From: an uncultured Flavobacteriales bacterium
Lineage (GTDB): Bacteria > Bacteroidota > Bacteroidia > Flavobacteriales_F > PHOS-HE28
Length of the DNA stretch: 64,000 bases
NCBI GenBank assembly: GCA_937872175.1
Contig: CALMPI010000035.1
Span: forward strand, 1 to 64,000
Reading direction: 5' to 3'
In this document: in pieces, positions 21,034 through 33,900 of the stretch
How the letters are laid out: every line of letters starts with the position of its first letter
Numbering within the stretch: position 1 is the first letter of the stretch
Program-made: the position numbers and the translations under genes
Notes under the pieces: generated by a model
The model's input: the letters and a program-made list of their open reading frames with translations, nothing else
The model's database searches: none
Told to the model about the DNA's origin: nothing

Positions 21034-24000
21034 ATGCGAACCTTCCCCACTTGGAAACGGCGCACCGCCGCCATGCTGCTCCTGGTGTTCACCGGGCAGG
21101 TGCTCCATCCCACCGCGGCCTGGGCCTTGACCAGCGGACCGGCCCAACCGGAGTTCGCCAGCTTCGAACCGGTGACGACCACCGAGATGGTGAACCTCTT
21201 CACCGGGGACTTCACCTACAACCTGCCCGTGCTCGAAGTGCCCGGACCGGAAGGATCCGGGTATGCGATCTCGCTCTCGTACCACTCCGGTGCCTCACCG
21301 GAAGAAGAAGCCAGTTGGGTGGGTCATGGATGGACCCTCAATCCCGGTGCGATCAACCGGCAGGTGCGCGGTGTGGCCGATGATTGGGATGGCAAGGAGG
21401 TCACGTACCGTAGCAAGGCCTTTCCGAACGCGACTGTCTCGTTGAGCACCTTCGTCGCCGTGGAGCTCGGCAGCTACGATCTGGGCCTGAATGCGAACGG
21501 AACCTTGCGCTACAACAACTACACCGGATATGGACTGTCCTATGGAGCCGGTGTCTCGTTCGCCTCAGGCACCGTCAGCTTGGGATTTCAGGTGAACGAT
21601 GGCGAGGGAAGCTTCTCCTTGGCCGTCAACCCGGGCGCAAAGCTGAACGAGTATATCGGGGACGTTGAACGCCAGAACAATAAGGACGGACAGAAATACA
21701 AGAACCTGAGTGACGACCAGAAGAAAGCAGACTCCGGCATAGCACTGAAGGACAAGATCGACAAGACCAAACGGAACGTGGCGCTCATGAGATCCGCACC
21801 CAAGCCAAGCGCGTATGGCACCGCCAACCTGGTCGCCCGCTCCTTCCCGCTGGCCACGACCAATATGACAGGCACCACGCACAGCTTGGGCTTCTCGCTC
21901 AATGGCACCTTCCTACCGATCGAAATGGGCGTGAACGGCAACGTGACCGGACGCTTGGCCATCCAGCGGAACGAAGACTATGTGGACCGCAGTGCCTATG
22001 GCTACCTGTACACGGCCAATGCAGGCAGTGGCGCAGCTGTCCAGGACTATCACTCGGAAGAGACCAGCCCATACAACAAACGGGACAAGTACCTACCACC
22101 GGTCTTTGCGGATGCCGATCCCTTTACCGCGACCGGAGAGGGGATCGTGGGGGGCATGCGCTTCTTCGCCAACACCCCAAGGGATTTCCGTCCGGCTGAG
22201 TCCAGCGGAACCACCACCATCGTGCAGATCGGCGCGGAAGGGAACGCCGGCTTGAATTCGGGCGGAGGCGTGGATATCGGGATCGGCCTGCAGGAGCTGC
22301 TCCTGGGCACATACTCCAATGGGGGTTCCGGCACTGCGCAGGCGCCCGAGCTGGATATGGACCACATGCTTCGCATGAGCGGCGACGCCGGAGGTCACCT
22401 CACCTACGGGGATGGAGGCCAGGAGGCCGAGGATGCGGGGCTCAGTTTGGACGAACTCCCGCAGGGCTACCGGGAGGCCACCTTCACGGCACCGGCGATC
22501 GCCACGGCCAGCCTGAACGCCGGTGTGCGCCCCGGTCGCTCCAGCCACGTGGGCTTCAACACCAACGAACGGATGGTTGAAAAGCACCGGTGCTACGAAA
22601 GAGCGGATATCGGGGTACTCACCTCTGGCGCCGTGATTCATCGAAGCAGCGATGAACTCATCGGCGAGCTCTCGGTCGTGAACGCTAGTGGCCAACGCTA
22701 CAACTACGGATTACCGGTGATGGCCAAGAACGAAAAAGTGATGAGCCATCACTATCCGGATCCGGTCGGACCGAACGGTGTCACCAACCAGTGGACCACC
22801 GCCACGATCAATGGTTCGGAGGCCTTTGTGGAAGGTCACCAGACCAGCGAGACCTATGCCACCCAATACCTGCTGACAAGCATCCTGCAACCGGACTATT
22901 TGGACAGGGCGCAGGACGGCCCCTCCGAGGACGACTTCGGAGGCTACACGCAGTTCATCTATGAACGGCTGACGGCAAACTATCATTGGCGGCTACCCTA
23001 CATCGGCTACAGCCATCGTGACCCCCTCCTCTCCGAGTGCTATGACAACCGTGTGAGCTACTCCAGCGGCGATAAGGAGATCTACTACCTGAAGGAGATC
23101 AGGACCAAGACCCACATAGCGCTTTTCACGACCATCCCACGGGAAGATGGGTTCGGTGCGGAGCCGGACCAGCAAGCCGGCAGCGGAGTGGTGCCCTCGC
23201 CAACTGTACCGCTCCAGGCGTTGGAGAGGATCGACCTGTATCAGATCGACCAGGACATCGACAACGGGGCCCGCCCCATCCGAAGCGTCCGGTTCGCCTA
23301 CGCCGACCAGAACAAGGTATGGCCGAACGTCCCGAACTCCGTGGGCCAGGAAGGCAAGCTCACGCTCACCAAGGTCTGGATGGAGCACAACGGGGTGGTG
23401 CCAGCGACCATCGCACCGTACACCTTCCACTACACCTACCCCACGGCCGCCTATCCCGCCCCGTATGCGGGCCTCCATCCGGACCCGAACAACACGCTGA
23501 ACGAAACCCCCGACTATGGCCCGGCCTGCACGGATGCATGGGGGAACTACTACCATGATGGGGCCGATCGATATCGGCAACGCCGGCCCTGGCTTGACCA
23601 GGACCCGCCGGACACTTTCGATCCGGCAGCCCATCAATTGAAGCGCATCCTCCTGCCTTCGGGTGGAGAGATCCATGTGCAGTATGAGGCCGATGACTAT
23701 GCGTTCGTCCAGAATGAGCGCGCGCACGTCATGGTACCACTGACCAGCTACGAAAACGCTACATGCGTGGTCGATCTCGATGCGGTCCACGGCACGAACG
23801 CCGCGCGGGCAGCGCAGCTCAGCGAGATGCTCTACACCGCCGCGACCTCCCATCGCAAGATGCGGTTCGACTTCGCGTTCAGCTTGACCCATGCCGGAAC
23901 CTTCGACCCGGAAGGTTCGAACCGGTTGTACGAGATCATCAGCGGCTATGGCACCATCCACGAGATCGATGCGACCGATCCCGATGAGGTGGTGATCAAA

Positions 24001-27000
24001 TTCAAGTCCGGGGATCACAGCACACCGAAAAAGGTGTGCCAAGACCTTGTGAAGAAGGAGAAACGAGGCAAGGACCTCAATGAGGATTGTGCCAACTATC
24101 CCCTGTTCTCGAGCGACCCGGTAAGCCATGGCACCGGAGGGCCCGAGCAATTGATCCGGGACCTGGCCAGCTTCATCGTACCTGAACCCAGCGCCTGCGA
24201 GGAAGTAGAGGCTGGTCACTCCTATCTGCGCCTACCCGTGCCGGTGCGCAAGCTGGGCGGTGGTCTGCGGGTGAAGCGCTTGTTGATGGTGGAACCGGGC
24301 ACCTCCGGAACAGGTCACCAGGCGGTGTACGGATCGGAGTACACCTACACGAGCAAGGATGACGCGGGCCACGTGATCAGCAGCGGTGTGGCCACCTACG
24401 AACCGGCCGGCCTGGACATGGAGAATCCCTTGGTGCGGCCGCTGGACCGGTACCACCAAAGCTGGCTCGACAAAGCGATCGCCGGCCGTGACCGCAAGCA
24501 GAGCGAAGGTCCGTTCGGGGCCAGCGCCTATCCGCAGCCCAGTGTCGGGTACGCGCAGGTGATCGTCAGCAACATCCATCAGGGGTTGAACGCGCCCGCC
24601 TATTCGGTGCATGAATTCCACACCGCACGCGAACACCCGGTGCGCGCCGATCTGACGGAAAAGGATGAGCGCAACGACAAGTTGAACCTCACCACCGGCA
24701 TCGTGAACATCATGCGCGAGAACTGCTTCGTGAGCCAGGGGCATACGCTGCACCTCAACGACATGCACGGAAAGCCCAAGCGCCAGGCCACCTATGCAGG
24801 CAGGGCGGAAGACCACCTGGATGTGGACGCCTTGCCGGTGCTCCAATCGTATACAAGCACGGACTACTTCCCCATCGGTGAACTCGTTCCGGTGCTCACC
24901 AAGATCACGCCTTTGACCATCGAGGACCAGCCCCTGGGGCAGGAGATGGATGTGGCCGTTGAGCGGCGGCATGTGCGGGACCGCATGAACGACGGCACGG
25001 TGGAACTGGACATTGGGGTGAGCACCACCGCCCCCTACATCATCCCGAGCTTCTCGGGACTTCCCACCGTGAGCCACGTGAGCTCACAGATCAAGACGCA
25101 CATCACCACCAAGTTGGTGAAGCACACGGGCATCGTCCGCGGCACCACGACCTTCAAGGACGGCATCCTGCATGTGACGCGGCACCTGGCCTACGACGCG
25201 GGTAGCGGCGAGCCGGTGATCAGCCGCACGCACGATGGCTTCCTGCCACTGGACATCGCAGCACACCCCGAACAGCTCGACGCCGCCGGCCCCGGGACCT
25301 ACACCAGCGTCGGGATCCCCGCCCACTTCATCTACCCGGACATGGGCCAAAAAGCCAAGGGTGAACGCTACTACGTCGGAGCCAGCGGACCGGGCATGGA
25401 GATCAGCAACACCGGCGGCGGTGTCATCCACCTCTCGCCACCCGCGCAGAACAGCGGCCAGTCCATCTGCGATCTGTTGAACGCCCTGTGCGTCGGCGAT
25501 CTGCTGGAGCTGACGGTCAACAACTCGACGGTGCTCTGCCATGTGACCGGGACCTTGGGCAATGACATCCAGGTGGTGAAGGCCTCGTTCAGTCCTACCG
25601 GCATACCGACATCGGCGACGACGGTCAGCCAGCTCCAGATCATTCAGAGCGGCTGCAACAACACCGTGAGCAAGCAGGCCGGTGCCTTCACCTACTACGG
25701 CAACGGTACGATCGCGACCAGCGCGGTGAACGCGGACCGTGTCGCGCTGGCCGCTGCCCTGTCCGATGCGCTCTGTGCCCTTTCCGGGACCAGCAGTGTA
25801 AGCCTGTCAACCATTCCGAACATCGCGAACTTCCAGTTCCAGACCGATCCTGGTTGCGCTGCCGTGGGGGAAGGCGATCTGATGGGGATCGAAGCTGGAG
25901 AAGCCTACATCGACTTCAAGAGCTGTGATATCCCGCTAGGCAAACCCAATTGCACGGACGGCGCCTTCGGCATCGATCCGGTGAACGGACAGTTGCTGTT
26001 CTACCCGGAAGGCAACGATTGCCGCGGTGTCCCGGTGACCTGCCTGCAATTCTGCGAGGACGATTACCCGGTGACCCAGGTGACCCGTGTGGTATCGACG
26101 AGCGCGATGCAATACGCCCACGACTGGTCGTACGACCCCTACGCCTACCGGCCCGCGATGGGCAATGCGAACCCGAACGAGTTCGAGACGGGCATCCGGG
26201 GCCGCTGGCGGCCACGGAGCCAGCACGCCTACCGCGCGGCCCTGACCCCCGGCAGTGCCAACTACGACCAGGGCATGTTCGACATGCAGCTGTTCAATTG
26301 GCGAACGCCCCAAGCCAATCCGCCCGAGTGGGTGCGCACCGACAGCATGTTGACCTACAGCCCCGATGGACCGGTGCTGGAGCAGCTCAACGCCCTGAAC
26401 GTGCCCAGCTGCGCGCGCTATGGGTATGACCGGAACCTGCCGGTGCTCACCGCCCAGAACACATATGCCGACCTGGTGCTCTTCGAGAGCTTCGAGACGA
26501 CCAACCCGATCAATGGGGTGGACCATCTGGAGAACCAGGTGGTGTACACCGGCAGCGCCATGGAGGCGCACGGGGACCTGGACGCCACCGTGGCCCACGC
26601 CGGCAAGGGCAGCAACCGGGCCGATGCGGCCACGGCCTATCTGTACCAAGGACCCACCATGAAGGTCCCGCTCGCGTGGGCCGCCAGCAATCCCTCGTTC
26701 AACATGCTGGTGAAGGCCTGGGTGAGGGCGGAGGATGGCAACGGGGTGGCCACTGACCCGCTGGCCGTGTCGGCCACGATCAGCCACAACAACAACACCC
26801 TGGCCACCGTGCCGATGGAGCGGGTGGCGCGCACGGGCGAGTGGGTACTGATGGCAGCGACCCTGCCGGTGACGACGAGCGAGCTCGACATCGACCTGAG
26901 CTGCGTGAACGCCGCCGGCATGAAGACCTGGGTGGACGACGTGCGCATGCAGCCGGAGACCGCGCAGATGACCTGCTATGTCCACGATCCGCTCAGCCAC

Positions 27001-27156
27001 CGGCTGCTCACCAGTTTCGACGACCAGCACTTCGGCTTGATCTACCAGTACAACGATGAGGGCAAGCTCGTGCGCAAGCTGGTGGAGACCGAACGGGGCA
27101 TCCGCACCGTGCAGGAGACCCAGTACCACACTCCGCTCACCGAACCGAACCCGTGA
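21034..27156 (+). CDS. Giant secreted SpvB-like/YD protein, 2040 aa
   Basis: The signal peptide (about residues 1-33, ending in AAWA) is followed by an N-terminal module like those of SpvB/TcB insecticidal-toxin proteins (NLFTGDFTYNLPVLEVPGP, then SYHSGASPEEEASWVGHGW and LNPGAINRQV). The long middle is beta-rich. Around residues 1830-1980 there is a galactose-binding/CBM-like segment (VLFESFETTNP, ending TWVDDVRMQPE), and the extreme C-terminus has a YD-like unit (FGLIYQYNDEGKLVRKLVET). No toxin domain is seen. The likely role is a shell or partner for the 2880-aa RHS protein two genes downstream (inference). The stop overlaps the next ATG (TGATG). Confidence 0.88.
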   Translation: MRTFPTWKRRTAAMLLLVFTGQVLHPTAAWALTSGPAQPEFASFEPVTTTEMVNLFTGDFTYNLPVLEVPGPEGSGYAISLSYHSGASPEEEASWVGHGWTLNPGAINRQVRGVADDWDGKEVTYRSKAFPNATVSLSTFVAVELGSYDLGLNANGTLRYNNYTGYGLSYGAGVSFASGTVSLGFQVNDGEGSFSLAVNPGAKLNEYIGDVERQNNKDGQKYKNLSDDQKKADSGIALKDKIDKTKRNVALMRSAPKPSAYGTANLVARSFPLATTNMTGTTHSLGFSLNGTFLPIEMGVNGNVTGRLAIQRNEDYVDRSAYGYLYTANAGSGAAVQDYHSEETSPYNKRDKYLPPVFADADPFTATGEGIVGGMRFFANTPRDFRPAESSGTTTIVQIGAEGNAGLNSGGGVDIGIGLQELLLGTYSNGGSGTAQAPELDMDHMLRMSGDAGGHLTYGDGGQEAEDAGLSLDELPQGYREATFTAPAIATASLNAGVRPGRSSHVGFNTNERMVEKHRCYERADIGVLTSGAVIHRSSDELIGELSVVNASGQRYNYGLPVMAKNEKVMSHHYPDPVGPNGVTNQWTTATINGSEAFVEGHQTSETYATQYLLTSILQPDYLDRAQDGPSEDDFGGYTQFIYERLTANYHWRLPYIGYSHRDPLLSECYDNRVSYSSGDKEIYYLKEIRTKTHIALFTTIPREDGFGAEPDQQAGSGVVPSPTVPLQALERIDLYQIDQDIDNGARPIRSVRFAYADQNKVWPNVPNSVGQEGKLTLTKVWMEHNGVVPATIAPYTFHYTYPTAAYPAPYAGLHPDPNNTLNETPDYGPACTDAWGNYYHDGADRYRQRRPWLDQDPPDTFDPAAHQLKRILLPSGGEIHVQYEADDYAFVQNERAHVMVPLTSYENATCVVDLDAVHGTNAARAAQLSEMLYTAATSHRKMRFDFAFSLTHAGTFDPEGSNRLYEIISGYGTIHEIDATDPDEVVIKFKSGDHSTPKKVCQDLVKKEKRGKDLNEDCANYPLFSSDPVSHGTGGPEQLIRDLASFIVPEPSACEEVEAGHSYLRLPVPVRKLGGGLRVKRLLMVEPGTSGTGHQAVYGSEYTYTSKDDAGHVISSGVATYEPAGLDMENPLVRPLDRYHQSWLDKAIAGRDRKQSEGPFGASAYPQPSVGYAQVIVSNIHQGLNAPAYSVHEFHTAREHPVRADLTEKDERNDKLNLTTGIVNIMRENCFVSQGHTLHLNDMHGKPKRQATYAGRAEDHLDVDALPVLQSYTSTDYFPIGELVPVLTKITPLTIEDQPLGQEMDVAVERRHVRDRMNDGTVELDIGVSTTAPYIIPSFSGLPTVSHVSSQIKTHITTKLVKHTGIVRGTTTFKDGILHVTRHLAYDAGSGEPVISRTHDGFLPLDIAAHPEQLDAAGPGTYTSVGIPAHFIYPDMGQKAKGERYYVGASGPGMEISNTGGGVIHLSPPAQNSGQSICDLLNALCVGDLLELTVNNSTVLCHVTGTLGNDIQVVKASFSPTGIPTSATTVSQLQIIQSGCNNTVSKQAGAFTYYGNGTIATSAVNADRVALAAALSDALCALSGTSSVSLSTIPNIANFQFQTDPGCAAVGEGDLMGIEAGEAYIDFKSCDIPLGKPNCTDGAFGIDPVNGQLLFYPEGNDCRGVPVTCLQFCEDDYPVTQVTRVVSTSAMQYAHDWSYDPYAYRPAMGNANPNEFETGIRGRWRPRSQHAYRAALTPGSANYDQGMFDMQLFNWRTPQANPPEWVRTDSMLTYSPDGPVLEQLNALNVPSCARYGYDRNLPVLTAQNTYADLVLFESFETTNPINGVDHLENQVVYTGSAMEAHGDLDATVAHAGKGSNRADAATAYLYQGPTMKVPLAWAASNPSFNMLVKAWVRAEDGNGVATDPLAVSATISHNNNTLATVPMERVARTGEWVLMAATLPVTTSELDIDLSCVNAAGMKTWVDDVRMQPETAQMTCYVHDPLSHRLLTSFDDQHFGLIYQYNDEGKLVRKLVETERGIRTVQETQYHTPLTEPNP

Positions 27157-27911
27157 TGTTGCGCGTCCACATCCTGATCGTTGCCTCCCTGGGCACCTGG
27201 CCCGGGGGTGACCTCCACGCACAGGGCACCTGTGCGCAAGAGCTCCTGCAGATCCTGGGTGCGGTGGAGGACAGCGCCAAGGCCGTGGCCGGACAGGCGG
27301 TGCGCACACGGTTCGAAGTGACCACCGTGGGCGCGGAGGAGGGGGCCCCATCCACGGTGGAGGTCGTGGAACACGCCGTGCTCGACGACCGGACCGTGAC
27401 GCAGCATTCGCACTTCACCATCTACCAGGACCGCAGCACCAAGGTGGTGGTGCTCCCCTTGGAGAAACAGGTGTATCTGTATGAGCGGCGCCCCGAGGAC
27501 CGGGATGTGCGCATGGACGAATGGCGGACGCACAGCGACGTGATCTTCCGATACGGACAGGTGAGCACCTGCAGACGATATCACGATCACGATGGGCGCA
27601 AGCTCCATGTGGCCTTCGACCTGCCGGACAGCCTGCGCAGCATGCCATGGGCGAGCGTCAGCTACACCGTGGATGTGGACCGGCGCATGCCGCTGGCCAG
27701 CCACATCAGCTATCGAAAAGGGGCGGAAGCGCGCAGCCAGAAGGTGCGCATCCTGGAGCATCGGTTGGGTGAAGCGGACCCGCGCCTACGCAAGTCCGCT
27801 CTGGCCCAGGTGATGACCGGGCGCAAACCGCTCTCCGCATATTCCGACTTCGAGTTCCACGATCTCCGCCGAACGACCAAGGCCCATGAAGACCGCCCCC
27901 TTGTTCCGTGA
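27156..27911 (+). CDS. Hypothetical secreted protein between the two giant genes, 251 aa
   Basis: A signal peptide (ending DLHAQG) is followed by a mixed alpha/beta protein that looks like a LolA-type or DUF-type lipocalin-like fold (strands VVVLPLEKQVYLYE, KLHVAFDLPDSL), but no family is certain. It overlaps the upstream stop by one base and runs 26 bp into the start of the 2880-aa gene. Because it sits exactly between the two giant partners it probably serves their secretion or assembly. Confidence 0.8.
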   Translation: MLRVHILIVASLGTWPGGDLHAQGTCAQELLQILGAVEDSAKAVAGQAVRTRFEVTTVGAEEGAPSTVEVVEHAVLDDRTVTQHSHFTIYQDRSTKVVVLPLEKQVYLYERRPEDRDVRMDEWRTHSDVIFRYGQVSTCRRYHDHDGRKLHVAFDLPDSLRSMPWASVSYTVDVDRRMPLASHISYRKGAEARSQKVRILEHRLGEADPRLRKSALAQVMTGRKPLSAYSDFEFHDLRRTTKAHEDRPLVP

Positions 27912-30900
27912 TCGCGCCGCCCGGTGCACGCTGCCGTTGCTGGTCCTGCTGCTGGCGTGTACAGCGGGCCGGGCGCAGGGACCCTACACCCTGATCGACG
28001 ACGAGCTTGAACTCGACGATGCGCTCTTCAACGATCCGGCGTCCACCCTCTTCACCCTGGTGAATCCCTTCGCCCCACCCGCACCCACCATCTGCGGGGC
28101 CGAATGGACCTACGAGGGCGTGCGGCTCGACCTGCGCTTGAGCACGGGAGAGACCAACGATCTTGGGGCAGAGCCCTTTCAGACGACCGTGCCGCTGATG
28201 GTGCGAGCGGTGGATGCGCTGGGCGACCCCTATTTCGTGGTGCCGTGCACCTTGTCCGTGGACCAGAATGCTCCGGAACAATGGTTCACGCTTGATCTGG
28301 CCTTGCAGTTCACGGCCGCCGAGCAGGTGGAGGTGGTCCTCGACGGCGCACCCTCCTTCACCCCGAGCAACCTGCCCCTCGCGCACATCCGCCTGAACGC
28401 GGACCTGCACCTCCATCAACGCATCGCCCTCACGGCGATACCGCATACGCTGAACGCGGTGGCGCTCACCAGCGCCGGCTCCAACAGGGTCCGCTTCGAG
28501 TGGTCCTACCAGCACAACGGCTGCAACATCATCTATCCCCGCTACGAGTTGCAGGTGCTGCGCCTGCACGACCTGGGCGGAGCAGGCCACACACCGCACG
28601 CCTTACAGACGGCCACGGTGGACTGGAGCCAGGCCGCGGTGCTTCACGTGGACGGCGATCCCAAGGGGGCGCTGCAACGACTGGACCTCACCTTGGCCGA
28701 GGGCACCGGGTTCTACGCCTGGCGGGTGCGGCCCATCACCAACTACCACGAAGGGGGAACCGTGGATCCACGCAACTGGGGCCTCTGGTCGGCGCACGCC
28801 CCGGCCACGCAGGGCAGCACGGTGACCGGCCTGGATGCCGTGGGCTACACCCCGCCCGCCGCATGCGGCGTATGGCCGGCGGACCAGGGCGGTCCTGCCT
28901 TGTTTTTCTACGACCAGTTCGACGAGGACCGCACGTGGAGCTATGCGCGGACCTACAGCGAAGGTCAGGCCCACACCGGCATCCCCTTGCGCATGGCCGA
29001 GGGCATGACCTACGTCACCGGCCTGCTGCAGCCCGACCAGCAGCAACAGCGGCAAAGCACCGAGGGGTATGTGGTGGCCAGCCGCACGGTGCATGACCGC
29101 GCCGGCCGGCCGGCCGTGAGCTCGTTGCCCTTTCCCATCACCGGACAACCCGGGCTGGGCTATGTCGAGCAGCTGCTCACCAACACGGGCAACAGCGACT
29201 ATTCCGCCGACGATTTCGATGTGACGCCCCATATGGCCGACCCGGCCAACGGTCCGTACTACACGAACACGAACCCGGACAGCGAGGTGCCCGATGCCGA
29301 AGGCTATCCCTACACGCGCACGGTCTTCCACCCGGACGGACGGCCGCGGCAAGCGAGCGCACCCGGCAGCGCGTTCGCCTTCACCGGCACCCCCCCGCCC
29401 ACCACGGCGAACTACTTCGCCAGTGTCACCCGCACCGAGCTGGCCCGCGTCTTCGGCACCGAAGCCTACGACCCCGCCGCCGTGCACCACGTGATCAGCG
29501 TGGACCCCAACCAGGTGATCACCAGCACCTATCAGGACAAGGAAGGCAAGGTGCTGGCCACCAGCATCATCTCCACGACCGATGTCCTGAGCCAGCTGCC
29601 CCTGGAGTCGCAGGCCAACGGCGGCTATACCATCACCGAGACCTTGGCCGGCAACGTGTCCGTGGGCGACCATGTCGCGGAGGCCACGACCAACCTGTAC
29701 GTGGAGGCGCAGAACACCTCGATCGAGCTCACGTACTCGATCACCCCGCAGGACGTGATCGATGCCTGCGTGAACTTCTGCCGCCATTGCGACTACGTGG
29801 TGGAGATCTCGCTGGTGAACGTGGACACAGGGGTCGATCTGATCGCCAGCGCATGCCCCGCATGGAGCTCCTTCCCCGTTTTCACGGACCTCACCTGCAA
29901 CGCCCCGGCCAGCTATCCGACCACCTGCACCGTGGTCGCGAACGATCGCGGGGTGTACCAGCTCCGCAAACGGATCCGGGTGAACAACATGGCCAATGGG
30001 CAACCAGTCCTCTACACCCATCTGACCGACCTGTCCCAAGCCTGCGCGGACCATTGGGACAACCTGCCGGTGAACGATGTGCTGAACGTGCTCACCGACC
30101 CGGCGCTGGGCCTGGACGACCTGTGGGACCTGGTGAACGTGGACCCGGAGGTGGACACCGAATTCACGCTGGACCTGGGCTGCGGCGAGGAGCCCAGCTA
30201 CCCGGTGCTCCCCTGTGCGGTATGCACGCTGTACTTTGAACAGTGGCTTGAACGCCTGGAGACGGAATACAACACGGTGGCGACCGCGTTCAACAACGAC
30301 CAGGACCCCAACAACAACATCAGCGAGATCGATATCTCACCGACACCCAACTTCACCCACAATGGGCTCTTCGATTACCCGGAATCGGGTGATCCAGGCG
30401 CTGCATTCGACCGGGACCAGGTGCTGGCCCTGCTGACCAACATGTCCACGGTGGTGGACGAGAACAACCAGCTGGTGTACACCTGCGACGAGCTGCTGGC
30501 CTGCTGGCACAGTGCGGTGATCGCCTACACCACCGCCCTGGCCGCCGGGCAGACCGTGATCGAGCTGGGCCAGGTGGACCTGAGCGATGTGCCGGGTGGC
30601 ACGCCCCCCATCCTGAGCAACGCCACCTTGGAACTGCACTTCATGGACATCTTCCTGGACTGCGCGGGGCGACAGTTGCAGGGCTGCACCGATGATGCAG
30701 GCGACACCGGATACCAGAATGATGACCTCTATGACGACACTGATTACGACCACAATCCGAACAGTGGCAACCTGGGCTACCTCACTCATGCGTACGCGTA
30801 CTTCTATTGCACAGGTTTGCCCAATGACGATTGCGCAAGTTCCCTGGCTGGTGATTTCGGGCCGACCTTGAGTGATTGGGACGAGCTGGTACCGCTTACC

Positions 30901-33900
30901 CATGAAGGGGTCACAGTCAGCACCACCGGATGGACCGCCTACTATGAGTGCCTCATCAGCGCGGCGAATGCCGGCGGGCAGAATGCCATTGGTTCTACCG
31001 ATGCCGAAGCATACCTGGAAGGCTTGCGCGACGCCCTGATCGCCGACTGCGAAGCGGCCTGTGAAGGCCACCGGGAGGCCTTCCGCCTGGAAGTGATGAA
31101 CGACATGGACGAAACATGCGGGAGCTTGGACACAGCGAACGTCGAATGCCTGGTGGATCGCTTGGTGGCCAATTGTGCCGCCCTGTGCAACGGGCTGGAA
31201 GTGCAGTACGACGCCAACCATACCCCTCCTCTGAACGGTTTGGGGCCTGCGTCAACCCTCTCCTTCATCAATGGTGTGCTTACCGGAACGCCGGAATTGT
31301 ACGTGCTGTTCGCGGCCGAGCAGAATTCGGAACTCAAGTGCGAGACCGGCTTGGTGGATATGGTCACCGCTGGATACGACTATCCCGGCACGAACCTACC
31401 CATCACATCGGAGGAACTCGTCGCCCTGCTGAACGAGGCCTTGGACGACTATGCACGCTTCGTGTTCGCCTACGACCCGGATGACCCCATGACGCACGGC
31501 GACTTCGGCTGGCAGGCCGACCCGCTTGAGATCACCGCTCGCCGGCGGTTGACCCTGAAGGGCCTTCATTGTGCGCCGCTGGAGCTGGCGATGACCATGT
31601 GCAAGGTGGAGGGCAACGTGAACTACGATCCGAACAGTGCGACGGCAGGTCAATCCAACTGCAATGCGGGCACCGGGGCCAGCGCCTACGAATGCCTCCA
31701 GTTCGGGTTGATGAACTTCCGACCCCATCGCCTCACTGTGACCCTGGACCCGGATGGCACCCCGACCACCCTGGTCCGGTTCAACTATGGCGAACCCGGC
31801 GAGGCCCACGATTGGAACACCGACTTCGGCACGATGCTCGCTGAGGAGGCCCTGGGCCATGCCCCCTTCACCGATGTGCATACCCGGTTCGCCGCCATCA
31901 CCACCAACGAGATCGACATCCTGGTGTGCACTTCTTTCACCACGCAAGGCGAAGTGATCACCGCGGACTGGGAGTTCGACGACGCCACCAACACACCTGT
32001 GGACTACCAAAGCCCCTATTGCGGCAGTGGCTTCGCCAACCCGTTCCTCACCGGCCATGACCACATGGGCAATACCGATGCGGCGGCCATCATCAACCAG
32101 AGCTGCGGGGGCGTGCAACCGACCCTCGAACCCTGGGCCGACATCCGCGACCGCTATGCCTCGGGCTGCTATTATGAGCAGGCGTGTTCCACGACCTGCA
32201 CCTATTGGTGCCTCTCCTTCACGCACGGCATCCCCGTCAGCGAGGACGCCGATGAGATGCCCCTGCTCAGCTGCGACAGCGTGACCCAGGCGAACTACCA
32301 CAGCACGATCTTGGGCCAGCTGTACGACCTGGAGCAGGCCGCCCTGCAGACCTACAGCGCCGCCTACACCAGCACCTGCGCCGACCCGGCGAACATCCAG
32401 GACGCCCTCACCTACAGCTACAGCCGCAACCAGCACCATTACACACTCTACTACTACGACCGGGCCGGCAACCTCATCCGCACCGTGCCCCCCGAGGGGG
32501 TGGAGCCCTTCGTGGACCCCACCCCGCCCGTGGCCAACTGGCCCACCACCGCCACGGCCCACACCATGCGGACGCACTACGGCCACAACAGCCTTCAGCA
32601 ACCCGTGCGGCAGGAGACCCCCGATGGCGGTGTCACCCGCTTCGGCTACGACCGCCTGGGCCGCCTGCGCATCAGCCAGAACGACGAACAGCGCATCGCC
32701 AACCCCGAGCGGTACAGCTACACCCGCTACGACGACCTGGGCCGCGTGGTGGAGGCCGGGGAAAGCCACGAAGTGCCCACCGGCGGCCTCAGCATCCAGG
32801 ACCTGCTGGACCCCGGCAACGCCAACGCCGCCGCCTTCCTCAGCGCCGAGCTCGCCTTCCCCGGCACCCTCGCCGACAAGCACGATGTGGTGCACACCCA
32901 CTACACCGAAGCCGCGCAGGGCATGGCCTACCTGGACGGCACCGCACCCCGCCACCTGCTGAACCGCGTGGCCTGGACCGAGAGCGATGAGGATGGGCTG
33001 CCCTCCACCGTGCACGACCGGGTGACCACACACTACAGCTACGACCCGCACGGCAACGTGGAGTGGTTGGTGCAGGACCTGCCCGTGCTGGGTCGGCACT
33101 ACGTGCGCTACCACTACGACCTGGTGAGCGGGCGTGTGCTGCAGGTGGACTACAACGATGGCCGCCTCGACGCCTTCCACCAACGCTACGACTATGACGC
33201 GGACGGCCGCATCGTGCACGCCGAGAGCAGCGTGGACGGCCTGCTCTGGGAGCGCGACGCGGAATACAGCTACTACCCGCACGGCCCCCTGAAGCGCACC
33301 GAGATCGGCGAGGACCGCTTGCAGGGCGTGGACCACACCTACACCCTGCAGGGCTGGCTGAAGGGCATCAACGACCCGCGCCTGGCCGGCAACGACGCCG
33401 GGCAGGACGGTGACGCCGTGGGCCGCGACGCCTTCGGCATGGAGCTGCACTACTTCGAGAACGATTTCACCCGCACGGGATCGGCCTTCGCGCCAACGGC
33501 CGCCCCGTGGCCGGCAGACCTCTACAACGGCAACATCCGCGCCTGGGCCTTCAACTCGGAGAAACCGGACGATACGTTCCTGGACCCCCTGGGCTTCGGC
33601 TACACCTACGACGTGCTCAACCGCATCCGCCAGGCCGACAGCTACGGCTATGGCACCGGCTGGACGGCCAACAACAACGATGAGCACCAGCGCGCCTACA
33701 CCTTCGACGCCAACGGCAACCTGCAGACCCTGCTGCGACGCGACGAGGGCGGCGCCTCGGTGGATGAGTTCGACTACGCCTACGCCGCGGGTACCAACCG
33801 GCTGACGGAGGTGGAGGACGGCCACCCCGCCGATGGCCAGCTGGAGGAGGACCACGCCTACGCCTACAACGCCATCGGGCAGCTGACCCAGGAGAGCTGG

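Noticed and set aside
31396-33855. Long minus-strand frame inside the RHS gene (819 codons)
   Set aside because: Low-complexity shadow translation opposite clear YD repeats.
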